A DNA stretch of 13,615 nt from Acholeplasmataceae bacterium. GTDB lineage: Bacteria; Bacillota; Negativicutes; Acidaminococcales; Acidaminococcaceae. This document shows, in pieces, positions 1 to 5,248 of the stretch; the first letter of the stretch is position 1, and each line of letters begins with the position of its first letter. The stretch is from NCBI GenBank assembly GCA_012719555.1, contig JAAYAE010000171.1:1-13615 (forward strand). Direction: 5' to 3'. The notes beneath the pieces are model-generated. The model was not told the origin of the DNA. It ran no database searches and saw only the letters and a program-made list of their open reading frames with translations. A program made the position numbers and the translations under genes.

Positions 1-141
1 GGCAACATCAAACCCAATAAAAAGAAATCAACAGAGAAAATAGACGGTGTGGTCGCGCTGATCATGGGACTTGCGAGGGCAACCCTCGGCGGCGGTATCA
101 ACGACAGTGTCTATGATGAAAGGGGGTTGTTATTTATATGA
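1..141 (+). CDS. Phage terminase large subunit, C-terminal end (partial)
   Basis: Frame 1 is open from the window edge to a TGA at 139-141 and encodes the last 46 residues of a protein. The stretch DGVVALIMGLARA resembles the C-terminal end of HK97-type phage large terminase subunits, the ATPase/nuclease that cuts and packages phage DNA into proheads. The identification is helped by the portal protein gene downstream, because terminase and portal are normally adjacent in tailed-phage late operons. The catalytic domains lie outside the window, so whether the gene is intact cannot be judged. Confidence 0.8.
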   Translation, partial: GNIKPNKKKSTEKIDGVVALIMGLARATLGGGINDSVYDERGLLFI

Positions 142-175
142 GTTTTCATAAATAAAATATTATTTTTATGAAAAC
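142..175. repeat. AT-rich inverted repeat after the terminase gene
   Basis: GTTTTCATAAA at 142-152 is perfectly complementary to TTTATGAAAAC at 165-175, with a 12-nt AT-only loop. It starts one base after the terminase stop and ends two bases before the -35 box of the next promoter. The stem is too AT-rich for a standard intrinsic terminator. It could be a weak terminator, an operator, or a scar at the left edge of the inserted cassette. Confidence 0.55.
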
Positions 176-177
176 CG

Positions 178-207
178 TTGACTTCTGCACCTACTTACGG
201 TTATAAT
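178..207 (+). promoter_or_regulatory. Sigma-A-type promoter of the inserted two-gene cassette
   Basis: TTGACT at 178-183 and TATAAT at 202-207 are separated by 18 bp. The expected transcription start is near 213-215, about 20 nt before the ATG at 235. The -10 box lies in the loop of the inverted repeat at 185-228, so the promoter, a possible operator and the ribosome-binding site are superimposed. A private promoter inside a phage structural operon is the mark of a moron-type insertion. Confidence 0.7.
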
Positions 208-228
208 AATTCCCGTAAGGAGGTGCAG
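185..228 (+). repeat. 16-bp inverted repeat enclosing the -10 box and masking the Shine-Dalgarno sequence
   Basis: CTGCACCTACTTACGG (185-200) pairs with 213-228 at 15 of 16 positions; the one mismatch is A193 opposite G220. The 12-nt loop carries the TATAAT box. The right arm contains AAGGAGGTG (217-225), the ribosome-binding site of the gene starting at 235. A transcript coming from upstream would carry both arms and could hide this site. A transcript started from the local promoter (start about 213-215) would lack the left arm and leave it free. The repeat could instead, or also, be a DNA operator for the ribbon-helix-helix-like protein encoded next. Confidence 0.75.
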
Positions 229-234
229 ACAAAT

Positions 235-600
235 ATGTCAAAGATAGTACAATTAACTTTCTCAGAAGAGCAATATCAGGAGTTAGAAAGGCGTGCAGGA
301 ACACTATCGGTTCAGCAATATCTTATTGGAAGAGAATTTCCACAGAACGACTTCAATAAATGGTTTCCTATTTTGCTCGAACGGGTAAGTGAAATTCCTA
401 ATGATGGTCGCCAGTTTACTGTGCGTGAAGTTATGAGTACGGACTGGAATTTAATACCAAAGGGAATTAGATTATCCCTTGGACGTGTATTTTTTCAACG
501 AGTTGTTGATAATGACGTTAATCGAAAGGTATTTAATGTTCGTCCGCTTGAGCCAGACAAGTCAAAGACTCAGAAATATATTAAGGAGGCAAACCAATGA
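235..600 (+). CDS. Small protein with RHH-like N-terminus and possible DUF1413-like region
   Basis: This is a 121-aa protein. The start at 235 is chosen because AAGGAGGTG lies 9 nt upstream; an earlier in-frame start at 178 falls inside the promoter. Residues 1-32 (IVQLTFSEEQYQEL) have the strand-then-helix pattern of ribbon-helix-helix DNA-binding proteins. The later part (FTVREVMSTDW, then IPKGIRLSLGRVFFQRVV) recalls the pattern I associate with DUF1413 proteins, but I am recalling that family, not searching it. The stop overlaps the next start by four bases (ATGA), so the two genes are translationally coupled. A small DNA-binding-like protein first, a larger unknown second, and a palindrome over the promoter is an autoregulated layout similar to toxin-antitoxin or phage accessory modules. 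The function is unknown. Confidence 0.8.
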   Translation: MSKIVQLTFSEEQYQELERRAGTLSVQQYLIGREFPQNDFNKWFPILLERVSEIPNDGRQFTVREVMSTDWNLIPKGIRLSLGRVFFQRVVDNDVNRKVFNVRPLEPDKSKTQKYIKEANQ

Positions 601-1193
601 AAATCACAGAAACCCATGCAAGTCAAATTGACGAACTTGTCACCAATTCAAAACCTGGTGAGTTGCTTGAATTTGGCGATATCGGCCTTATCGTTTTTGG
701 TAAAAAAGGTGCTGGAGGGATTGTTGGCGGATATATTTTTGACAACCGTCATAGATTACCCGGTTGGTGGCGTGTTGTGAACTGGGCTGGGCATCCTGTG
801 GCCGATGTAAATGCTATTACTTATTTGAGTTCTGAAGGTCACCAACTTCGTAACGGCAGTATAATCGGATATCGCAGAAATCCCCAAGCCAACATCATGC
901 GGACAAACGGAATCCTTGACTCGACAATCAATGCCGTCGATAACGTTTTGCGTTCGAATCGCGCTAATACATTTTCGTCAAACCAGTTAATGCAAGCCTT
1001 ACCGCTTAGTTTGCAGAGTAGCTTGTCGACCATCGCAGGTATGTATAACGATTGTGCTTGTTCCGACCCAGCCAGTTATGTTGGAACAGCGGCATCTATG
1101 CTTTCGAAGCGAAACCCAGCATCCGTAATACACGACACGCATTTCTGGTGTCCTATCTTAAAACGGTATGACGACGCTTTTAGATTAGTATAA
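597..1193 (+). CDS. Unknown protein, second gene of the phage-borne cassette
   Basis: This is a 198-aa protein that I do not recognise. AAGGAGG at 583-589 lies 7 nt upstream, and the start overlaps the previous stop as ATGA. The protein looks soluble: there is no signal peptide or membrane segment. The N-terminal half is glycine- and aromatic-rich (GKKGAGGIVGGYIF, then LPGWWRVVNWAG). A serine/asparagine-rich middle follows. The C-terminal third has three cysteines (NDCACSD near residue 152 and HFWCPI near residue 184). A strong terminator starts 18 bp after the stop, closing the cassette. It could be a toxin, an exclusion factor or another lysogenic-conversion protein; that role is inferred only from position. 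Confidence 0.75.
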   Translation: MKITETHASQIDELVTNSKPGELLEFGDIGLIVFGKKGAGGIVGGYIFDNRHRLPGWWRVVNWAGHPVADVNAITYLSSEGHQLRNGSIIGYRRNPQANIMRTNGILDSTINAVDNVLRSNRANTFSSNQLMQALPLSLQSSLSTIAGMYNDCACSDPASYVGTAASMLSKRNPASVIHDTHFWCPILKRYDDAFRLV

Positions 1194-1211
1194 ATAAGAC
1201 AAGCAACTATG

Positions 1212-1238
1212 AAAACATCGCTTCGGCGGTGTTTTTTT
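1212..1238 (+). terminator. Intrinsic terminator closing the cassette
   Basis: The left arm 1212-1221 (ends ACATCGC) pairs over 10 bp, with one G-U, to the right arm 1226-1235 (starts GCGGTGT). The loop is a stable TTCG tetraloop, and the T-run covers 1232-1238. This terminator lies between the second cassette gene and the portal gene. It would stop the cassette's own transcript and would also affect late-operon read-through into portal. Confidence 0.9.
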
Positions 1239-1266
1239 ATGCCCATTTGTTGGAGGTGATAAAAAT

Positions 1267-2181
1267 ATGGGTATTCTATCTGGGTTGTTCCGCTCACGAG
1301 ATAAGCCTAAAAACCGTGTCGGCGGCGGCTGGAATTTTCTCTTCGGTGGCACAACCAGCGGCAAGGCGGTCAATGAGCGGACGGCGATGCAGACTTCAGC
1401 GGTCTACGCTTGCGTCCGTATCCTTGCCGAATCGGTGGCGGGGCTTCCGCTCCATGTATATGAGCGAACCGTCAACGGGAGCAAATCCACAAAACCGTCG
1501 CATCCCCTCTACCGGCTGCTTCATGATGAGCCTAACCGTGAGATGACTTCATTTGTGTTCAGAGAAACACTGATGAGTCATCTTTTACTTTGGGGCAACG
1601 CCTACGCACAGATTATCAGAGACGGCAGGGGTTTTCCCATTGCACTCTATCCACTCCTGCCCGACCGAATGGCTGTGGATAGAAACGAAAGCGGCGAACT
1701 GGTCTACACCTACCAAAGTGACAAGGGGCAGGTCAAATTACGGCGTGAGAACGTCCTGCATATCCCCGGCTTGGGCTTTGACGGCCTTATAGGTTACTCG
1801 CCGATTGCGATGGCAAAGAACGCCGTGGGACTTGCCCTTGCAACGGAGGACTACGGTGCTACGTTTTTCGCCAACGGAGCGAACCCCGGCGGTGTGTTGG
1901 AACACCCCGGTGTCATCAAACCGGAACAGGCCGACAGGCTCAGAGAAAGCTGGCAGTCGCAATTCGGAGGCGCAAATACACACAAAGTAGCGGTTTTGGA
2001 GGAAGGTCTTAAATTTCACCAGATGTCCATACCGCCGGAACAGGCGCAGTTTTTGGAAACACGTAAGTTTCAGATAAATGAAATTGCCCGTATTTTCAGA
2101 GTGCCTCCTCATATGGTAGGCGACCTTGAAAAGAGCAGCTTCTCCAACATCGAACAGCAGTCTTTAGAGTTCGTCAAGTAA
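1267..2181 (+). pseudogene. Phage portal protein (HK97-like), C-terminally truncated
   Basis: The product is 304 aa and begins at an ATG preceded by GGAGGTGAT (1252-1260). Portal proteins form the dodecameric ring through which DNA enters the phage head. Residues about 40-60 (ERTAMQTSAVYACVRILAES), the LLWGNAYAQI stretch and the near-terminal PPHMVGDLEKSSFSNIEQQ block are typical of HK97-type portals. Family members usually run to about 400-430 aa, continuing after 'SLEFVK' with a tyrosine and a further helical region. Here TAA replaces that tyrosine codon and the downstream DNA is unrelated in all frames. The gene is therefore cut at about 2178-2180, and the product is unlikely to assemble. 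The genes that normally follow (protease, capsid) are absent, so this is a prophage remnant. Confidence 0.88.
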
Positions 2182-2542
2182 TGCTGCACTTCCCCAAAGC
2201 GCAAACAAGATTCTAACAAGATCACCTAAAATCGAAGTGAACGGAAATGGTGCAATGATTGCAATAGTTGTCGTTTCAGCAGTTGCTGCAATTGGAACAG
2301 GTGTATACTTCCTATACAAGCAAATAAGCAAAAAGCGAAAATCAAAAGAAGAAGTGTTTCAATCTATAAAATTAGAAAATGTTGGTACTTGTAAAAACTG
2401 CAGTGAACCTCTAATCGGCTCTGAGTATGTTGATGAAAACACATCAGACTCGCATACTGCATACATAATATGCAAGAAATGCGGTGAGAAGAATTATGCT
2501 TGGTACACTGACGGTGATGATGTTCAGGAACTTAGCGAATAA
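2180..2542 (+). pseudogene. 5'-truncated membrane-anchored zinc-ribbon protein
   Basis: The frame is open from 2168 and reads as protein-like from about 2180 (NAALPQSANKILTRSPKIEV) to the TAA at 2540-2542. This is directly after the break in the portal gene. A GTG at 2237 could start a 101-aa product, but no Shine-Dalgarno sequence precedes it, so I favour a gene whose 5' end was lost at the junction. From the GTG, residues 7-28 form one hydrophobic segment (IAIVVVSAVAAIGTGVYFLY) followed by lysine-rich, cytoplasm-facing sequence. CKNC and CKKC motifs about 30 residues apart then form a likely zinc ribbon. I do not recognise the family. The upstream hydrophilic sequence would face the exterior if the membrane segment is an anchor. 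Confidence 0.55.
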
Positions 2543-2567
2543 TAAAATACTTAGAAGGAGAAATCTT

Positions 2568-2774
2568 ATGAAAAAGCAACCTACCATTTACACCGACAAT
2601 AGTGACTTATACGATGCTGATAAGGCTGTAAAAGATTTCGTAAAAGTTCACAAGGGCAAACTTAGCGAAGAAAATAGTGATGCACTTGGTGACTTATTAG
2701 ACCGCAGAGCAGCGGCCATTTCAAATGTCCTTGGTGTTAAAGTAAGTTCGGTCGTTGACCACAAAAAGAAATAA
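2568..2774 (+). CDS. Small acidic/basic orphan protein, 68 aa
   Basis: The start at 2568 is supported by AAGGAG at 2555-2560, 7 nt upstream; an earlier in-frame start at 2484 lies inside the preceding gene. The sequence is hydrophilic and mostly predicted helical (SDLYDADKAVKDFVKVHKG, then a DLLDRRAAAISNVLG helix), with no cysteines, signal peptide or membrane segment. It ends in a basic DHKKK tail and is followed after about 12 nt by a strong terminator. I do not recognise a family. It probably shares an origin, and perhaps a transcript, with the preceding zinc-ribbon remnant. Confidence 0.65.
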   Translation: MKKQPTIYTDNSDLYDADKAVKDFVKVHKGKLSEENSDALGDLLDRRAAAISNVLGVKVSSVVDHKKK

Positions 2775-2785
2775 ACAACTTTCGC

Positions 2786-2815
2786 ACGGCTCGCCAATCG
2801 GCGGGCTGTTTTTTT
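2786..2815 (+). terminator. Strong intrinsic terminator
   Basis: CGGCTCGCC (2787-2795) pairs with GGCGGGCTG (2800-2808) through nine pairs, two of them G-U, around an AATC loop. Seven Ts follow at 2809-2815. It ends the transcript of the 68-aa orphan and marks the right end of coding sequence in the mobile-element debris. Confidence 0.92.
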
Positions 2816-2826
2816 GTAGTAACAGT

Positions 2827-2862
2827 ATCTTTTAACGATTACAAGGCAAATCGTTAAAAGAT
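2827..2862. repeat. Perfect 14-bp inverted repeat with an extra direct copy nearby
   Basis: ATCTTTTAACGATT (2827-2840) and AATCGTTAAAAGAT (2849-2862) are perfect reverse complements separated by 8 nt. A further copy of the core, AATCGTTAAAA, occurs at 2880-2890 in the same orientation as the right arm, 31 bp after it. A palindrome plus a spaced direct copy is typical of a binding array for a recombinase or replication/transfer protein. There is no T-run suited to a terminator. Confidence 0.75.
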
Positions 2863-2983
2863 GCACACCCCAGAGGTCTAATCGTTAAAAATAAGCACTT
2901 GGCAGCCACAAGTTCGTGTCAAGTATCCTCCGAAAACGGCTACTCTAAAACACCAACTATTGCTACAAGGCAAAAAGCACGAA

Positions 2984-3017
2984 GCCCGAAAGCAGCGTAA
3001 ATCAAGCACTTTCGGGC
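2984..3017. repeat. GC-rich hairpin in the gene-free stretch
   Basis: GCCCGAAAG (2984-2992) pairs perfectly with CTTTCGGGC (3009-3017) across a 16-nt loop. The plus strand continues with A-rich sequence and the minus strand has only a short interrupted T-run, so terminator function is doubtful in either direction. It may be part of a structured RNA or a DNA hairpin recognised by a mobilisation protein. Confidence 0.6.
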
Positions 3018-3213
3018 AAACAAAAAACCACCTGCTGACAAAATTCCTTTTATCAATAGATGGTATTTGATTTGGAGAAGGACACGAGTTTAATACAAAA
3101 TGCACCTGGTAACCTCGTTCCCGTTTGTTCCGTTTGCTTTGTGCACACCCTTGATACATAAACAAAGCAAGCTACTCTGCAATAATATTTTTCGTGCTTC
3201 CGATTCTTTACTC

Positions 3214-3528
3214 TCAGTTATTAGGGGCAGGAGCTTTCACCACAATTAACTCCAAGGTTTCATCATACAAATTGTTTACATTCATTTTGGTTTGGAATGG
3301 AATCTTTAGAAGCGTACCGGCTTCGTATTCGTGTATATCCTGGTCGTTCAAGCCGATTGAGAGCATTCCGCGAACTACGGTCATGTATACGTTTGAATTA
3401 GAAAGATGTTCGGGCAATCCTTCGTTTTTGTTAAATACCATATGCAGATAGTGTACGTTTTCATCGAATATGACTTTTTCTACAGCCTTTTTATCGTCCC
3501 TTGATAGTTTGAATATCTGTTCAACCAT
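3214..3528 (-). CDS. Small single-domain cupin protein
   Basis: This is a 104-aa protein, the normal size of a single-domain cupin. AGGAGG (minus strand, 3543-3538) lies 9 nt before the ATG. Cupin motif 1 is recognisable around residues 36-54 (GLPEHLSNSNVYMTVVRG, with His41), and motif 2 around residues 69-80 (YEAGTLLKIPFQT). The usual second motif-1 histidine is replaced (SNVY), so metal binding may be weak or different. No enzyme activity can be assigned; such proteins often act as small sensors or ligand-binding partners. The gene has its own promoter with a Crp/Fnr-type palindrome (3594-3617), shared in design with the membrane ferredoxin gene just upstream on the same strand. No clear terminator follows. 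Confidence 0.85.
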   Translation of the reverse strand: MVEQIFKLSRDDKKAVEKVIFDENVHYLHMVFNKNEGLPEHLSNSNVYMTVVRGMLSIGLNDQDIHEYEAGTLLKIPFQTKMNVNNLYDETLELIVVKAPAPNN

Positions 3529-3570
3529 TGCGGCATACCTCCTATTTTTATATTCTGTGCAGTGCTCTCT

Positions 3571-3617
3571 ATTATATCATAGCGATTTACCCTGGTCTGT
3601 TGTAATTGCAACAGACC
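3571..3617 (-). promoter_or_regulatory. Cupin promoter with Crp/Fnr-type operator
   Basis: On the minus strand TATAAT (3576-3571) is the -10 box, which puts the start near 3564. No good -35 box is present. Instead a near-perfect 24-bp palindrome (3594-3617, core TGTTGTAATTGCAACA at 3598-3613) is centred at 3605.5, about 41.5 bp upstream of the inferred start. That is the class II activator position for Crp/Fnr proteins. The core fits TGTTR-N6-YAACA, the same form as the palindrome at 4310-4331. The regulator is probably the Crp/Fnr protein encoded at 4344-5006. Confidence 0.72.
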
Positions 3618-3625
3618 ATTGCGTA

Positions 3626-4255
3626 TCATACGTTCTTACCGTAGTGAATGGCACTTTTAGGGCAAACCTGCCGACAATTTGTGCATTGAAGACACAATGC
3701 AGTGTTTATATCAGCTTTTTTATCCTCAGAAGAAACAACAATAGCATGTGATGGGCAGTCTTTTTCACATAACTTACAGCCGATACAGGCAGCCTTATCA
3801 ACCTTTTCAGAAAGTCTCGCAAAGCGGCCAAAGACCCTTTGCAGAGCGCCAAATGGGCAGATAAGGTTATGGAATACCTCAGGTTTATGTCTTAGTGTGA
3901 CCAGGACCGATAAAACCAGCCAAAAAGGCAAAATCGGCAGATTAACATGCAACAGTCGTTTTGATAAAATCATAACCGCTACGCTGACGCCTAAGGCTAT
4001 CCATGTGAAATACCCATTTTTCAGCCACTTGGGAGATTTCGATGTTTGGAGTTTCAACTTGTTTGATATCCAATTAACGGGAATCATCAGGGTGTTCATA
4101 GGGCAAACATACCCGCAGTAAATCCTGCCGAAAATCAGAGCGGCAACCAGGCTTGCCCCAAACAACGCAAGCCAAAGCATTACTTTCCCATTTGTCAGCA
4201 AAAAGATAAAAAGAGCAAGAAATAATATACGAATGATGTTAGTTATGTATTTCAT
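3626..4255 (-). CDS. NapH-like polytopic membrane 4Fe-4S protein
   Basis: This is a 209-aa protein. The start at 4255 is chosen because AGGAGG lies 10 nt upstream (4271-4266); a longer frame would run through the divergent promoter region. It has about four membrane helices (roughly residues 5-22, 27-45, 83-98 and 106-122). A cysteine pair of the NapH/NosR/CcoG type is at C47/C51 (CGYVCP). The second such motif keeps only C133 (ICPFGAL), with His at the partner position. The C-terminus is a 2[4Fe-4S] ferredoxin domain: C157, C160, C163, C167 and C188, C191, C194, C198. Family members move electrons between membrane quinol or redox partners and cytoplasmic or exported enzymes; the partner here is unknown. 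The Crp/Fnr-type operator upstream suggests control by redox or a nitrogen oxide. Confidence 0.87.
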   Translation of the reverse strand: MKYITNIIRILFLALFIFLLTNGKVMLWLALFGASLVAALIFGRIYCGYVCPMNTLMIPVNWISNKLKLQTSKSPKWLKNGYFTWIALGVSVAVMILSKRLLHVNLPILPFWLVLSVLVTLRHKPEVFHNLICPFGALQRVFGRFARLSEKVDKAACIGCKLCEKDCPSHAIVVSSEDKKADINTALCLQCTNCRQVCPKSAIHYGKNV

Positions 4256-4272
4256 AATAAATCTGCCTCCTA

Positions 4273-4301
4273 TTGATATATCTTTATTATAATGATAAAA
4301 T
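4273..4301 (+). promoter_or_regulatory. Promoter of the Crp/Fnr regulator gene
   Basis: TTGATA (4273-4278) and TAAAAT (4296-4301) are spaced by 17 bp, giving an inferred start near 4308. The palindrome at 4310-4331 lies immediately downstream, so a bound regulator would block this promoter. The promoter overlaps the divergent minus-strand promoter of the membrane ferredoxin gene. The leader to the ATG at 4344 is short and lacks a clear Shine-Dalgarno sequence. Confidence 0.55.
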
Positions 4302-4331
4302 GAATAAAAAGGTGTTACCAATGTAACACCT
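4286..4331 (-). promoter_or_regulatory. Promoter of the membrane ferredoxin gene with Crp/Fnr-type operator
   Basis: On the minus strand TATAAT (4291-4286) is the -10 box, with an inferred start near 4279. A perfect palindrome at 4310-4331 (core TGTTACCAATGTAACA at 4313-4328) is centred at 4320.5, about 41.5 bp upstream of that start. The centre-to-box distance (34.5 bp) is identical to that at the cupin promoter. The same site overlaps the beginning of the divergent regulator transcript, so one dimer could activate leftward and repress rightward. Confidence 0.78.
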
Positions 4332-4343
4332 CGGTAGATCATT

Positions 4344-5006
4344 ATGAGAAAATATTTAGAATTAATTCAACAGACTGACCTTATAAAATCATTAAAACAT
4401 CAAGAAATCGAGTCGTACTTGACTGAGGGAAGTTGTAAAACCACTCGGTATGGGAAAAATAATATTGTCCATTTTGTTGGGGAAGTCTGCTCAAAACTCG
4501 AGATTATTCTCGCGGGGAAAGTGGTTATTGAGCGCATTGACGAGTCCGGAAATCTCATGACAATAGCGGAGTTTTTAAGCGGCGATGTTCTTGGAGGCAA
4601 TTTAATGTTTTCAAAAAATCCGTATTATCCGATGACTGTCACGGCCAAAGAAGCTACATTAATTTTGGAAATAAATAAGGATCGGCTGTTCCAATTGTTT
4701 TCGGATAATCACGAGTTTTTAAGGAGCTACCTTGAGTATGTATCCGACCACACGGTAATCCTCGGTGACAGGATCAAGCACTATGTGAACAGGACAATCC
4801 GCGAAAGCATAATAAGCTATTTGAATTATGAGCGCAAAAAGCAAAACTCGACTACAATCAAGCTAAGCATGACAAAAAAGGCGTTAGCTGAAAGAATAGG
4901 CGTTCAAAGGACGTCTTTATCCAGAGAACTTGCTAAAATGAGAGAGGACGGTTTGATAGAATTTAGCCCTGTCTCTATTATCCTGTCGGAGAAATTTTTC
5001 GTATAA
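4344..5006 (+). CDS. Crp/Fnr-family transcriptional regulator
   Basis: This is a 220-aa protein, the standard family length. Residues about 15-120 form the cyclic-nucleotide-binding-like beta barrel (for example LAGKVVIERIDESG and FLSGDVLGGNLMF). A long dimerisation helix follows (about 122-150), and the C-terminal winged helix has its recognition region at 186-205 (GVQRTSLSRELAKMREDGLI). The cysteines (C31, C49) do not form an Fnr-type N-terminal cluster. The barrel lacks the full cAMP-binding signature, so the ligand may be haem, a nitrogen oxide, an organic effector or none. The position matching the base-reading glutamate of E. coli CRP is T190, consistent with a site other than TGTGA. 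The flanking TGTTR-N6-YAACA palindromes are the likely sites. The start at 4344 lacks a good Shine-Dalgarno sequence, suggesting low translation. Confidence 0.9.
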   Translation: MRKYLELIQQTDLIKSLKHQEIESYLTEGSCKTTRYGKNNIVHFVGEVCSKLEIILAGKVVIERIDESGNLMTIAEFLSGDVLGGNLMFSKNPYYPMTVTAKEATLILEINKDRLFQLFSDNHEFLRSYLEYVSDHTVILGDRIKHYVNRTIRESIISYLNYERKKQNSTTIKLSMTKKALAERIGVQRTSLSRELAKMREDGLIEFSPVSIILSEKFFV

Positions 5007-5248
5007 ATAATAATATCTAAGACACCAACCATTTTGTACATTACGGGTGGAATGGTTTACCAGATTGAAAATTAGCATCTGATACCGACCGGACAAATGT
5101 GAATAACCTTCATAAATAAAATAATGCTGCCTCTCTCCACCCCACAATCGCCATGGCTGTGCAGGGGGCATGGAGTGTTTAAAATGTTGAAGTCGGGATT
5201 TCCCGGCTATTTTTTTTGCAAAAAATCCGGGAAATTTTGAAAAGGTTA
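5007..5248. other. Intergenic region with stacked hairpins between regulator and operon
   Basis: No gene is visible in these 242 bp. AACCATT and AATGGTT near 5025-5056 form a small stem. A larger imperfect hairpin spans 5135-5175: CTCCA/TGGAG, CCCC/GGGG and ACA/TGT stems, with the self-complementary octamer GCCATGGC in the loop. A terminator follows at 5191-5217. ATTTCCCGG (5198-5206) can instead pair with CCGGGAAAT (5227-5235), which would compete with that terminator. A structured element then terminator is the layout of a small RNA or a leader, but I match it to no known family. Confidence 0.45.
5191..5217 (+). terminator. Intrinsic terminator upstream of the operon promoter
   Basis: AGTCGGGA (5191-5198) pairs with TCCCGGCT (5201-5208), one pair being G-U. 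The central TTTC/GAAA-type geometry probably opens to an ATTT loop. Eight Ts follow at 5210-5217. It ends transcripts from the regulator side and insulates the strong promoter at 5249. Confidence 0.85.

Larger units (their letters stand above)
2816..3213. other. Gene-free stretch, possible remnant of a mobile element
   Basis: No frame gives a convincing protein. The longest open frame, on the minus strand (2878-3165), has a random-looking composition rich in Cys, Phe and Arg and no ribosome-binding site at its start. The stretch holds the 14-bp inverted repeat at 2827-2862, a third copy of the same core at 2880-2890, and the 9-bp GC-rich hairpin at 2984-3017. It could be an origin of transfer, an attachment region or the end of an integrative element, but no relaxase or integrase is in the window. 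No tRNA was seen. Confidence 0.5.

Noticed and set aside
839..1373. Several minus-strand open frames opposite the cassette and portal genes
   Set aside because: They are antisense shadows of well-supported plus-strand genes, with no start signals and no domain features.
2827..2890. ATCGTTAAAA copies as a CRISPR array
   Set aside because: There are only three short copies, one inverted, with no regular spacers and no cas genes.
2878..3165. 95-aa open frame on the minus strand in the gene-free stretch
   Set aside because: The composition is random-looking (many Cys, Phe, Arg), there is no ribosome-binding site, and it is interrupted by the structured repeats; no protein domain is visible.
3594..3617. 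Palindrome just after the stop of the membrane ferredoxin gene as an intrinsic terminator
   Set aside because: No T-run follows on the minus strand, and its spacing and core match the operator at 4310-4331, so operator function is the better reading.
5131..5217. Molybdenum-cofactor or other known riboswitch
   Set aside because: I could not match the conserved core of any riboswitch class, and the downstream gene has its own promoter after the terminator, so a cis-regulatory leader role is unsupported.
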